Below are positions 51,240-60,960 of a stretch of 64,000 bases of DNA, piece after piece. Below the pieces are notes generated by a model. It was not told where the DNA came from. It did no database searches and worked only from the letters and a program-made list of their open reading frames with translations. The stretch comes from Certhia americana (Eukaryota > Chordata > Aves > Passeriformes > Certhiidae): contig CM031860.1 in assembly GCA_018697195.1 (NCBI GenBank), positions 61,520,509 through 61,584,508 on the forward strand, written 5' to 3'. Position 1 is the stretch's first letter. Each line of letters starts with the position of its first letter. The position numbers were made by a program, and so were the translations under genes.

Positions 51240-54213
51240 GCCATTCTCTACCCCCTAAAAAAGCACAGTTGGTCACTTAGTAGGTCTTTGTTTCAGTTTG
51301 TTTCTCTGCAGCATTTGCAGTGAAAACAAGACCAAGAGAAAATCCTATTGCAAAACTTGACTGTCTGTTAGGATTTCTTAGATGAATTTCCTTTAAATAA
51401 TGAAAAAACTGTGAGGTTGATATTAGGGTCTCCCTAGTCATGGCTCCAAACAACTCCCTCCCTCTATGTTGATTCAAAGTCAAAATTTGGTTAAAATAAC
51501 ATTCTATAAAATGAGCTGTGTTGCCAGGATAGCATCAGAAGCACTCTTACTTATCTTCTACTGTGTGTAAAACCTATTAAGATCAAAATAAATATTTGTG
51601 CATTGAAGCCAAACAAATTTTAAGACGTTTCATAGAGATAAGTGATAGAAAGAATCTTCACTGGTTGGATAATCATTCCTGCTCTTCCACTGAAAATATA
51701 CTTGTGTGAAGACCTGATCTGATCTTACTTAATTAATATTTTCCCATAACCATCCTTATCAGTTGAGTTGTTTCATGAAAGTAAAATTTGGACTCTCGTC
51801 AACAAAATTCCCTCAAGAGTATAAAATGAATGGTGAAAGTGTGTCCACATGTGTATCCCTCTAATAAATTATACTTTTTTATTCATAAACAATAAAAACT
51901 TCAGAAAACAAAGAAAGAACCTTCCATGCAGTTACTAACGTGATTTTTTTTTCCTTTTCTTATTAGGAGATTTTTCCTTTTAATCTTTCAGGATTTGAAA
52001 AAACAACTTAGTCTTTATGTTTTGATTTTTAACATGAGCTGGATTTTCATCTTAATATGAAGTTTTGTGGTCTGAAATCAACACTGGGTTAGTGTGGGAG
52101 AAAAAAGAAACTTTTCAACTCCCCAGGCCAGTGTTGGTGCTGACTGTGGTGTGGGTTCCAGGTTATGGGATTCAGATGCCAAAGCTTTTCCTCCTCTCCC
52201 GCACAGAGCATTTAACTGTAATGATTTATTTTCCCCATGTGCTTGACCTGCACTATAAAGGTCTGGATGAACCAGTTATCCTTCTTGGAGCTGTGTTGCT
52301 TTGGTTTTTTCCAGTATTTTGCAGCTTTCCTCTTGTTTCTGTGTATTTTTCCTTTAGGTGTAGAGAGGACATTTCTTCCCAGGGAAGAGCCCAGGCATGC
52401 AGAAAAAAAATACATCTTTAACCACCAAATATATATGAAAATATAACTCAGATTAAGGACAAATTTTTCTCTCAAATACTCTTTCTTGTGCTAGGATGGT
52501 TATCAGGGCATATTGCCACAGCAGGACTTTTGTCCCTAGTTCTCTTTCCAGCCCTTGGGACTCCCTTCATTTGGCATTCCCTCATTCCCTTCTTCTCCCA
52601 TCTTTCTCTTAGGCAGTTTCCAATCTCCCATATCTTCCCCTAGGCTTTTTCTCTTTCATTGACAGTTTTTATTTCCACAAAACAACCTTGTTCTGTGTGC
52701 TGCAGTACTCAACTTTAGCACAGATTATCATTAAACCCTGACTAGAATTTCTTCAGGGCAATATTTCTTCCTGTACGTGGTACTTCATGGTGCCATCCTG
52801 CATTACCAGTTCTTATGATTAACCATTTGAATTATTAATAACAGCATTGCAAATATCACTTATTTCTCTCTATTTCTATATCTTCACATGGCTTTTTTTC
52901 TTTATTCACTGTTAAAACAACCCATCTCCTTCTGTAAGATTTTCTATTTTCCATTCTCATTCATCATGATTTAACATGTTATTTTAAACATATATATTCT
53001 TAAGTAAACTATCTATACAGCAGGAGTTGGCACCCCCAATTTTCATTTCATTTAATTTTCATTTCAGAGCAGGGTCACAGTCAGCCATACTTTAGGTCAG
53101 CTCTGATACTCTGAAAATGACAACTACAACAAGGAAAGCTGTCATGATCCAACAGGGATATTCTTCATGATTCAATTATAAAAAAACAGGAAGAATTTAA
53201 TGGGCAGAAGGGATGTGGTAAATAGGTAGACTGTAAATTTTTTAAAAAGAGGAAGTTTGTATCCACTGTAAGGAACTAAACTAAAATTAACTAAATTAAA
53301 CTAACTGAATTAAAACACAAAAAAAAATCCTGAAAAGGAGCAAATCACTTTGGACAGCTTGGCTAACAGTGCAGTCTTATTCCATATACACTGTAGATGT
53401 TGAGAAACAAATTGGTATTTTGAAGTATGGCAGCACAGAATTAGAATGGAAAAACAGCAGAATGAGTCTGAAGTGCGTTGGGGAAGCCAAACAGCACAAA
53501 CATAAAAAGTTTTCAGACATAATTTGACTCCTCTGGAAAGCTGAAAGTTGAAAGACACAAATTGTGGAGACAATTGTACACACAGAGAAAGAGAAAAGTA
53601 ATGGTTCTCTGTATCTGTGAACAGAAAATGAGGAAGAATGTAAACATACTAAGACTCTATCATTGATAGGAATGGAGTCTCCTTCAAACTTCAGGATGCA
53701 ATATTTTTCCAAATAATTTCTGTACTGTTCCAAGGGGAAAGAGAGAGTTTCCCTTTCCCTTGCATCCACAATGTGCCTGTTTGTTTTCATTCCTTCATGA
53801 CCATGGACAGCACAGGCTTTCCTCTAAAAGAGAATTAATTCAAAGTCTACTGATGAGTGCTATGAGGGTTGTTGTTTACAACCTGTAAGGAAGAGATTGA
53901 GCAAAAATGTTATTTACTAGTGAATTCTTCCTTCCTTGCTGTGGCTATGCCAGAATATGTTGTCCAGTATTACATAAACTGATTTTTTCTTTTGTTTGGA
54001 CACAGATTTATTAGACAATGTTTAGAAGTTATGTTGAACTGCAGCCATGAATGTAATATAAGATTTAAAACCAAATCAACTTCCCTTAGGAAGGAGAAGA
54101 AAACTGCTCAAGTACTGGCATCAGCAGCGAAATGATAATTATTTTTTTATCATAAAAGAGAAATATGAAGGGTAAAGATGTCACAGCAATGAAAATGTTT
54201 GTGTTTGTGTGTG

Positions 54214-54261
<48 letters not shown>

Positions 54262-54324
54262 CATACATACATACATACATACATACATACATACATACAT
54301 GTATACATACATGCATACATACAT
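54214..54324 (+). repeat. Compound microsatellite (GATA)n(CATA)n
   Basis: About 12 units of GATA (54214-54260) pass directly into 10 units of ACAT (54261-54300), then a degenerate ACAT tail with GTAT and GCAT interruptions. A GTGTTTGTGTGTG stretch precedes it. The minus-strand frame through it (Tyr/Met/Cys, then Ile/Tyr/Leu/Ser repeats) is an artefact. It is likely polymorphic in length. Confidence 0.95.
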
Positions 54325-56394
54325 AGATTAAAGTTATATCTAAGAATACATTAAAAAAAACATCTTGGATTTGAATGTTCAAATTCCATGAAAATAGCTT
54401 TCATCAGGAAGCTTTGTTTCATCTATCCTAGACGTCCATCATCCAAAGAACAAACAGTGGCTTGTCATATTTCATTAGAATATATGTGATGAAATACTTT
54501 AGCAAAAGTTATGGCCTAGACACAAGTAAATACGGTAACAAAATATCCTGAGGGAGATTAAAATGGAAAAGTCTGAATTTGGAATCCAGGAAAGAGAAAG
54601 AATTGGATGTCAGGTTAAATGCTGGGGTTTTTTTGCATATAGTTACCTAGAGATGCACAAAAAAATCCAACAAAGTTATTTAAGTTAATGTTTCATATCA
54701 AAATAAAGATAACTAAATGAAATTATGAAGCCAGCCTTGCACAGCTGCTGTTTGAAAAAAAGTGCAGAGGGTTAGGAACTTTTCCCTTAAATAAAAGCCT
54801 TTATGAAGAAATTGTACAGGTGGACCCTTATATGAAGCTGAAGAGGGGAGAGGAATACAAGACAAAGTCTGGACAGGGTTTAGTAAAAGCAGGTATATAT
54901 AAGGCAAAATTTACCAGAAGAGCAGAGTTACCCCCGAAGGACTGAAGCAAACAGACAAGATGTCCTGCTCTGAAGGAGATAGAAGGAAGAGCCTAAAGAA
55001 ATCACTGTTCATATCATGTTGTGCAGCAACAGAAACATTCTGGTTTTATTCATTCCTTTAAACCTTTTAGGGATCTCTCTTTTCCTGTCTCTTGGAGGAT
55101 ACTCTTCCTCAGGCTTTGCAATGTATCTTTAAGTTCTCTGATTCTTCTTTATGAATTAACTTAAGGTTAGCCTGCATTTTATTTTCCACCAACAAAGCTC
55201 ATGTATTTGAGACAATATGTTTTGAATCCATAATAGTCAGGGCAGTCTCGAAATTATAAAGCATGAGCATTAAGGCTAAAGGCAAAAGAACTTGAAAAAA
55301 TTACAACTTTCAGTCTAGGTCTGGAGTTTATGAAAATCAGGAGAGTTTAATTTATCGGTGCATTGGGATGTCTAACTCTGGCACATATCTCCCACATTCT
55401 GTGGTTATGATTCTAAGGTTAAGCCAATGATGACTTTCATACCAGATAATCAGATGCTACTTCATCCCTAATTCTAATTTATATTGCTTTAAAATGTATA
55501 GAAGGAGTATGACAACAGAATCAGTGAGGGCTTCAGGTAGATCAGAGGGTGTTTCCTGTTGCCTGCCCTTATACCTGCTTACACACATTTTCTGCCAGGC
55601 AAATTGCTTCTTCATGTTTATATCTTTCATATATTTATCTCATAAGTTTGATCCACTGGCCAGTTACCTTAATATCAAGTCTAGAACGACGAACACAGTT
55701 CTATTGAGACATTTACAAAAAAATATGTTAAATGACATTTTTTTAAATAGACACATACGACCCCCTTCCTGCAGGAGCTATAAAATGTCCTGGTAAATAT
55801 CAATACTGGTGTTGACACTGTGTTCTCAGCAGCTGAAAATCACACCTTTGTTGGAAACATTCCAAAAGGAAGCATTTACCAGGGAAATGCTTTTTCTTAA
55901 TGGGGAAAAAGCCCTCAGAAAGATCGGTGCATTCCTCTACTGTCCTTTGGTGACATAATAAAATTCAACATTGACTGGTAAAGTTAATGCAATAAATATG
56001 GATACAGGGAGGAAAGAGGAGAGATAGGGGGTGGAGTAAGAATAGATAAAATTCAATTTCATGAATACCAATATATTCGTATATCCATATATATCTACCA
56101 AATAGAAATAAAAAAGGGAATGAGTTTTGCATTTTGTTGAGTCTACTGGGGAAAAGACTTAACTGCATTAAGCATTAAAATAAGAAAGAAAGGAAAGGAT
56201 TTTTAACGGTGCCAAGTCTGAGAGAGCTACAGGACACATAATACCACCTGCTAGAAACATCATTATAATAAGATTTTTGTGTCTAAGGTGCTAAATAGTG
56301 AAACAGCCCTCAGACATCCTTCAGTGGGGGAAACTGGACAGGGAATATCTTAAGCCTCCATTTAATGTAAATGCTGTAACTCCAAACATCCCCC
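54325..56394. other. Non-coding; no gene seen
   Basis: AT-rich DNA between the microsatellite and the next CR1. Open frames are short and without homologues. Confidence 0.5.
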
Positions 56395-56605
56395 AGTATC
56401 ACAGAAGTAATTAGTTTGGAGAAGACCTCTGAAGTCATTGAGTACAGCCTATGACCCAACACCACCACAGCACTGAATGCCACATCCAGTGTTTTCTTAA
56501 ACCTCTCCACAAATGGTGACTCCAACACCTCCCTGGACAGTCCATCTCTGATGTCCAACCTAAACCTCCCCTGCTGCAGCTTAAGGTTCTGTCCTGTCAT
56601 GCCAT
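56395..56605 (-). mobile_element. CR1 LINE, 3' UTR fragment with internal deletion
   Basis: Reads as the reverse complement of a CR1 3' UTR: ATCACAGAAGTAATTAGTTTGG, GAAGACCTCTGAAGTCATTG, GCCACATCCAGTGTTTTCTT, GGTGACTCCAACACCTCCC, CTGGACAGTCCAT, then directly CTGATGTCCAACCTAAACC and CTCCCCTGCTGCAGCTTAAG. The usual 'AATCACCCTTTCTGTGAAGAA' block between 'CAGTCCAT' and 'TGATGTCC' is missing, about 40 bases deleted. This is a different subfamily from the copies at 44.2 and 60.8 kb. Confidence 0.88.
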
Positions 56606-57730
56606 CACTGATAAGCAGAGCCCAGATCCCACCCCCAGATTTTGTATCTGCAGAGGACCTTTCAGCTGTAAATCACAAACTGTACTCAGGTCACATCCTC
56701 TGTCCCTGAGCTGTGATGTCTCTACATTCTGTGAATGTTGTTATCTCCAGGCTGATACAGCCACAGTCACCTGCATGTGTCTCTCTGTGTGAGCTACTTC
56801 TTTCTGACTAAAAACAATCAGAAAAAATAGAAACTTCTACTAATCCCATCTCTGTGGGACCACAGAAACCCCTGACATTTGTCTGTAAGCTCTATTGCAC
56901 ACCTGCCCAGAACAATTCAGATTTACCAAAGTAAGACCTTGTGTGGGTTGGCTCTGTCCCCTCAGGACAGTCAGAGTCTGCCACTGACCTCTTCAGGTGT
57001 CAGCTAAACTTCAGTCTTTGAGCTCAAGGCAGAGCTGGATGTCTCATCCACATCCCACAGTATCACTATAACATTGTCTTACATCTTGCACAAAGTCTTT
57101 CCTTGTTCTAGGAAAGTTGGCCTTAGTAATAAAGATAACAGGCAAGTCAGTGTCTCTGCTGATTGTTGATATTTATTAGATATTGCAGAAACACACACTA
57201 AATTTTATCCTCCATAAGCCCAGGCTCAACATAATCAAAGTTTAGCAGGATCTCAAGGCTCCCTTCTGATTCTGTCAGTCAGTGAAATCTTTATTATCTG
57301 TTTTCAGTCCTTTGCTCTGTTCCACGATTGGACTGGGCAGGATGAAGGTTGGGACAAATCTCTAGGGGGGTTTCTAAGCCAAAGCAAGAGATCTAATCCT
57401 GGCAGGGCCAGGCAGGGCTTTGTCAGTAGGATGGGTCAGAGGAGCCCAGGACTCTCTGTGGTGGCATTGGGGGTTTTCCTGCTTTGCCAAGGCACCCCCT
57501 GGCAGCTCCTGTGGGTCTGTTGGCATTCAGCATTGTGATGCTCAGGACCCACTGAGCAGGGGCTGCAGATCTGCAGATGGAGTCTGGGGCTTGTCATCCT
57601 CGTGATGTGGCTCCGTTGGCTGTGACATCACGGAGAACAGGTCACAGTGGGAGCCAGCACCAGGCAGCTCCTGCCCTGCTGCCCCTGTCTGTGGCTCCCT
57701 CTCCCTGCTGGCCCCTTTCTGGCTCAGACC
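56606..57730. other. Upstream region of the ITPRIP-like gene
   Basis: Non-coding. From about 57340 it becomes richer in G+C toward the gene. No TATA box is obvious close to the start codon. A CRE-like TGACATCA lies about 100 bases upstream of the ATG. No upstream exon can be recognised, which fits a single-exon coding region, although a spliced 5' UTR cannot be excluded. Confidence 0.45.
57623..57632 (+). promoter_or_regulatory. CRE/ATF-like site upstream of the gene
   Basis: TGACATCACG differs by one base from the palindromic CRE core TGACGTCA. It sits about 100 bases before the predicted start codon in a G+C-rich stretch. Single short matches are common by chance, so its role is only a possibility. 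Confidence 0.25.
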
Positions 57731-58702
57731 ATGGCTGTGGCAGTCGCGTTCCTCATGGCAGTGCTGGCTGCCCTGCCCAGGCTGACACACGACCCACATG
57801 CTGATGTGGCCATGGCACAGCGGATGCAGCAGCGCAAGGAGTTTCTTCATCAGGAGATGACACGGCTGTGGCAGGAGGTTGAGCAGATTGGATCCCTGGA
57901 AGGAGCTGTTATCCATTATGTGTTTAAGAACTGGCTGTTTTGGGCCACTGCAGCTGCCATGCTTACGGAGGTCTGCTGGCTGGCCTGGCAAACAAAGCTT
58001 GCCTCTGGCAGAGAAGATGATAACAACAGGGACCAAGACCTCAACAGAGCACACAGCAGCATCAGGCTTTTGGCTGAATCCACCCCATTGCCAATGCAGG
58101 AGCTGCCTGAACCATGCAGGAATCTGAAGCAGCTGGTGCGTGACCTCCTGTATATCAGCCGAGAGTTTTCCAGGAGGACTTTCATGCCAGAGATTTACCC
58201 AGACAGAGGAATGGATGGCAGCCATGAATGCTGGAGTGTCTTTGAGAATAGAATCTTCTACCAGCTGCTCGTGTTCCTGCGGCCACCGCCTGGTCACTCT
58301 TTCATCCTGGAGCAGGACACTGTGAGGCAGCACCCAGAGAGGAGCTCTGACATCCGTGTGGTGCTGGAGTGCACGTGCTCCATGGAACATGAGATGGGAC
58401 AATCCTTGTGTTTTGTCCATCACCGGGGCAACATGCTGCTGCAGAACCACAGATCACTGGTCCTAGAAACCCTCTGCACAGGCTTTTACTTAAACGTAGA
58501 GAATATCTCCACTTGGGTGCAAAACTTGATGCATTCAGCCTGGCTGCGTTTGCCTCAGTGGCCGCGCCGGCGCCTGATGCTGCTGCCCTGCTCCTACTCC
58601 TGCAAGTTCCTGGTGAGCAGCTCCTCTAAGGAGCAGAGCTGCACTGAGATGTTCTTTGCAGTGCATGAAAGCCGCACAGGCAGCTTTGTAGTCCTAGAGT
58701 AG
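57731..58702 (+). CDS. ITPRIP-like protein (ITPRIPL1 family), C-terminally truncated
   Basis: A 323-residue intronless frame. The start chosen is the ATG at 57731: it has a strong Kozak context (ACCATGG) and begins the hydrophobic leader MAVAVAFLMAVLAALP typical of the family; the frame stays open upstream to 57647. Residues about 26-52 form a Met/Gln/Glu-rich probable coiled coil. A membrane segment follows at about 68-87 (WLFWATAAAML...), interrupted by one Glu. Then come an acidic linker and the start of the Mab-21-like, nucleotidyltransferase-fold domain, with family blocks RPPPGHSF (184-191), VLECTC (211-216), LCFVHH (226-231), LETLCT (245-250), WVQNLMHSAWLRLPQ (262-276) and SCKF (290-293). 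Family members are usually around 500-550 residues, so roughly the last 200 are missing. The sequence after the stop is CR1-derived. ITPRIP itself modulates IP3-receptor calcium release; the function of avian copies is not established. No internal stop or frameshift is seen, so it may be expressed, but it could also be a young pseudogene. Confidence 0.8.
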   Translation: MAVAVAFLMAVLAALPRLTHDPHADVAMAQRMQQRKEFLHQEMTRLWQEVEQIGSLEGAVIHYVFKNWLFWATAAAMLTEVCWLAWQTKLASGREDDNNRDQDLNRAHSSIRLLAESTPLPMQELPEPCRNLKQLVRDLLYISREFSRRTFMPEIYPDRGMDGSHECWSVFENRIFYQLLVFLRPPPGHSFILEQDTVRQHPERSSDIRVVLECTCSMEHEMGQSLCFVHHRGNMLLQNHRSLVLETLCTGFYLNVENISTWVQNLMHSAWLRLPQWPRRRLMLLPCSYSCKFLVSSSSKEQSCTEMFFAVHESRTGSFVVLE

Positions 58703-58892
58703 GCAGCAGCTTCCATGGAGCAGATCATCTCAAGGGCCACCACACACTTGTACAGGACAAGCCTCTTTCTCAGCATGGGCTTGGGAGTGACAGGTCCTGC
58801 TCTTCACCCTGATCTTCTGTGACAGGGTGCCTCAGGGAAGTGATGAGAAAGGCTGTGGATCTGGTCTGCCTAAACTTTAACAAAGCAACACA
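58703..58892 (+). mobile_element. CR1 LINE, reverse-transcriptase fragment abutting the gene
   Basis: Immediately after the stop codon the sequence follows CR1 ORF2. MEQIISRATTHLYR corresponds to the 'MEQIILxAITxHLxD' block. A frame-shifted stretch then corresponds to 'QHGFxKGKSCLTNLI'. VTGCLREVMRKAVDLVCLNF and then NKA corresponds to motif A 'VTxxVDEGKAVDVVYLDFSKAFD'. Orientation is the same as the gene. Frameshifts and stops make it dead. The right end at about 58890 is followed by an A/T-rich stretch. The left end may lie a few codons inside the gene's reading frame, so the last residues and the stop codon could be CR1-derived. Confidence 0.8.
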
Positions 58893-60036
58893 ATTTAAGA
58901 TTTTTTTTTTCCTTTTGACAAAGGCAAGAATTTTAGCATTTTTATGGAACATTTAAAATGCAGAGACTTCTGCTGCACAAAATCGGTTTATAACTGTCAA
59001 AATAAACCACTAATTAACAAACTGTTAAGTGATGGTTGAGATTTTCTTTCAGTTCAGCATAAAAACTGAATTCTGCTTTGTAGTGTCATAATATTTCCAG
59101 CTTCTCTTTTATTGACTTCCTAACTTCATGTGAACTTTCAGGTGACATTGTTCATAAATAGGGAATAAGGCAATACCCCAAATAAAGCCCATAATCAGTG
59201 AATACTTGTTCCACACACTAGTCTGTACTTGAACAATGAGCAGAATGATCCATGCCTGAAGGACTGGAAGCTGAGAGATCACTGCATTTCTTCCCCTGTG
59301 CTGATGGGCAAAGGGACTTTTGCCACAGGCATCATAATACAGCTGGGGCTGCATCATAATGCCATTGAGCTGGGGCTCAAATGTCCCAGTTGAAATCTTG
59401 TCTATGAAACATCTATTTTTTTTCTCTAAGTGAATTAATGTATAATTTCATCCATTCTAAAGAATAATAAAGCTCAGCCTGTGCAGAGTGAGTTAGGGGC
59501 TTACACCTGCTGCTAGCACTGGCACACCTACGTATTCACGGTTAGTACAGAGTGGAACATTCATGTAATGTCCTCACATTACATGAGGAGCCAGCTGCCT
59601 GTCTGAAGGGGTATAAACATCTGGAGAAATTCTACAATAAAAGTCACAGTGCAGGTTTTGGAATACTGGGCAGGATATCTCCTGAAACAAATCACAGCAG
59701 ACAGATTTTCAATATCTACTGCTCTGGTCAGGCCCAAAATAACATTGTTGTGAAGTTTAAGTTCATCACTTGTCAAGCACAGTATTCCTATAGTGGCTAG
59801 TACAAGGCAGTTCAGATTGTGAAATCTGTGCCCACGTGAGACACAAGTTTGGTGCAGAACATACCAAATTACCATACAGGAGAACAGCTTGTGACTGTAA
59901 AATAAAAATAATAAATAATATAAAAATAAAAATTCTACAGCCACCCTACAAGGAGCATTACAGGTGAGACTGTGGCTCTTCATTTCTGCAGATGATTGCA
60001 AGCTGAGACACACACTCTCTAAATAGTATGAAACTG
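58893..60036. other. Non-coding downstream of the ITPRIP-like gene
   Basis: AT-rich. AATAAA occurs at 59001-59006, about 300 bases past the stop, and again near 59466; either could serve as polyadenylation signal for a transcript from the ITPRIP-like frame. No further ITPRIP homology is recognised here, so the missing C-terminal part is not simply displaced downstream. Confidence 0.5.
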
Positions 60037-60345
60037 CATCAAGACAGGTTTAGATGGTTATCAGGAGAAAGTTCTTCCCTCAGAGAGTGACTGGGCACTG
60101 GAACAGGCTCCCCAGGGCAGTGGTCACAGAACCAACCTTAGAGGATTCAAGAAGCATTTGGACAAGTTTCTCGCACACATGGTGGGATTCTTGGGGTTAT
60201 CCTGTGCAGTGCCAGGCATTTTTGTATAATTCTAAACTACTAACAACCACTAATAGAAAGGAATCATCTGTTAATTTCTATATACAGCTGGAATTAGGTG
60301 ATCTCCAAGGTCCCTTCCAACCCAAACCATTCTATGCTTCTAAGA
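60037..60345 (+). mobile_element. CR1 LINE, 3' end fragment with inserted AT-rich block
   Basis: Blocks in order: AGGTTTAGATGGTTATCAGG, GGGCACTGGAACAGGCTCCC, CAGGGCAGTGGTCACAG, CATTTGGACAAGTTTCTCGC, ACACATGGTGGGATTCTTGG, GTGCAGTGCCAGG, then about 70 bases of unrelated AT-rich sequence (about 60220-60288), then GCTGGAATTAGGTGATCTCC, AAGGTCCCTTCCAACCCAAA and CCATTCTATGCTTCTA. The extra block interrupts what is normally 'GCCAGGAGTTGGACTCGATGATC'. Orientation is plus. Confidence 0.88.
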
Positions 60346-60517
60346 GTGCTCTTTTTCAAGTCTGCGTTTCCCTCAGTTTACTTAAACCAGCCCTTGATTT
60401 TAGATAATTCAAGTCTATGATTCTTTTTCCAGACATGGCGGGATGCTTTGGTTGTTAGAGATCTGCGTCAGTCTTTCTATGAATATCTGAGAACATCATC
60501 CACATAAATGTTTGTTT

Positions 60518-60694
60518 ATCTATATCTAATCTATCTCTATCTCTATCTCTATCTCTATCTCTATCTCTATCTCTATCTCTATCTCTATCTCTATCTCTAT
60601 CTATATCTATATCTATATCTATATCTATATCATCTATATCTATATCTATATATCTATATCTATATCTATATCTATCTATATCTATCTCTATCTC
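60518..60694 (+). repeat. Compound hexanucleotide microsatellite (CTATCT)n(CTATAT)n
   Basis: About 12 units of a CTATCT hexamer (about 60529-60602) pass into CTATAT hexamers with a few breaks (60603-60680), ending again in CTATCT. Both strands stay open because the unit length is a multiple of three, giving Leu-Tyr and Asp-Arg/Asp-Ile repeat frames that are artefacts. Confidence 0.95.
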
Positions 60695-60812
60695 AAAGGT
60701 GAGGAAAATCAAAAGGAAAAAAAGAAAAAAAAGAAGGTTGTCAATCTAGGAAAAAAAATGTTAAGGGATATTCATGAAGATTTGCATTTTAAAAAAACCC
60801 CTTACTGAGAAG

Positions 60813-60960
60813 AGAATCATAGAATCACAGAATGGCCTGGGTTGGAAGAGAGCTTTAAGTTAATCTTGGTTCTTCTCCATTAGTTCATGTTGCTCCAAGC
60901 CCCATCCAACCTGGCCTTGAACACCTTCTGGGATGGGGCAGCTACAACCTCTCTGGGCAA
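60813..60960 (-). mobile_element. CR1 LINE, 3' end fragment
   Basis: Opens AGAATCATAGAATCACAGAA and continues TGGCCTGGGTTGGAAGAGAG, then the CATGTTGCTCCAAGCCCCAT block, CCAACCTGGCCTTGAACACC, TTCTGGGATGGGGCAGC and TACAACCTCTCTGGGCAA. This is a standard CR1 3' UTR in reverse complement with low divergence. Confidence 0.93.

Larger units (their letters stand above)
44381..54213. other. Gene desert segment; no gene seen
   Basis: About 10 kb without a recognisable gene. Minor features are a 22-base-period tandem pair at 45138-45178, a 17-base poly-A at 48424-48440, three partial copies of an ATAGTAAC/ACAGACT motif at 49905-49960 and a 21-base tandem pair at 51199-51239. Bases 46255-46345 faintly resemble an old reptile/bird interspersed repeat ('GATCCATCTAGTCCAGTGTCCTGTCT'-like), but this is unproven. 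The 118-codon frame at 52065-52421 resembles nothing known. Confidence 0.5.

Noticed and set aside
52065..52421. 118-codon plus-strand frame with hydrophobic middle
   Set aside because: No homologue recognised and no coding signature; hydrophobic run comes from T-rich DNA.
54086..54382. 98-codon minus-strand frame with Tyr-Met-Cys-Val repeats
   Set aside because: Translation of the GATA/CATA microsatellite.
57542..58450. 302-codon open frame on the minus strand
   Set aside because: It is antisense to the ITPRIP-like frame and its product has no family-like motifs; the plus strand carries the recognisable protein.
60455..60712. Asp-Arg/Asp-Ile and Leu-Tyr repeat frames on both strands
   Set aside because: They are translations of a hexanucleotide microsatellite.
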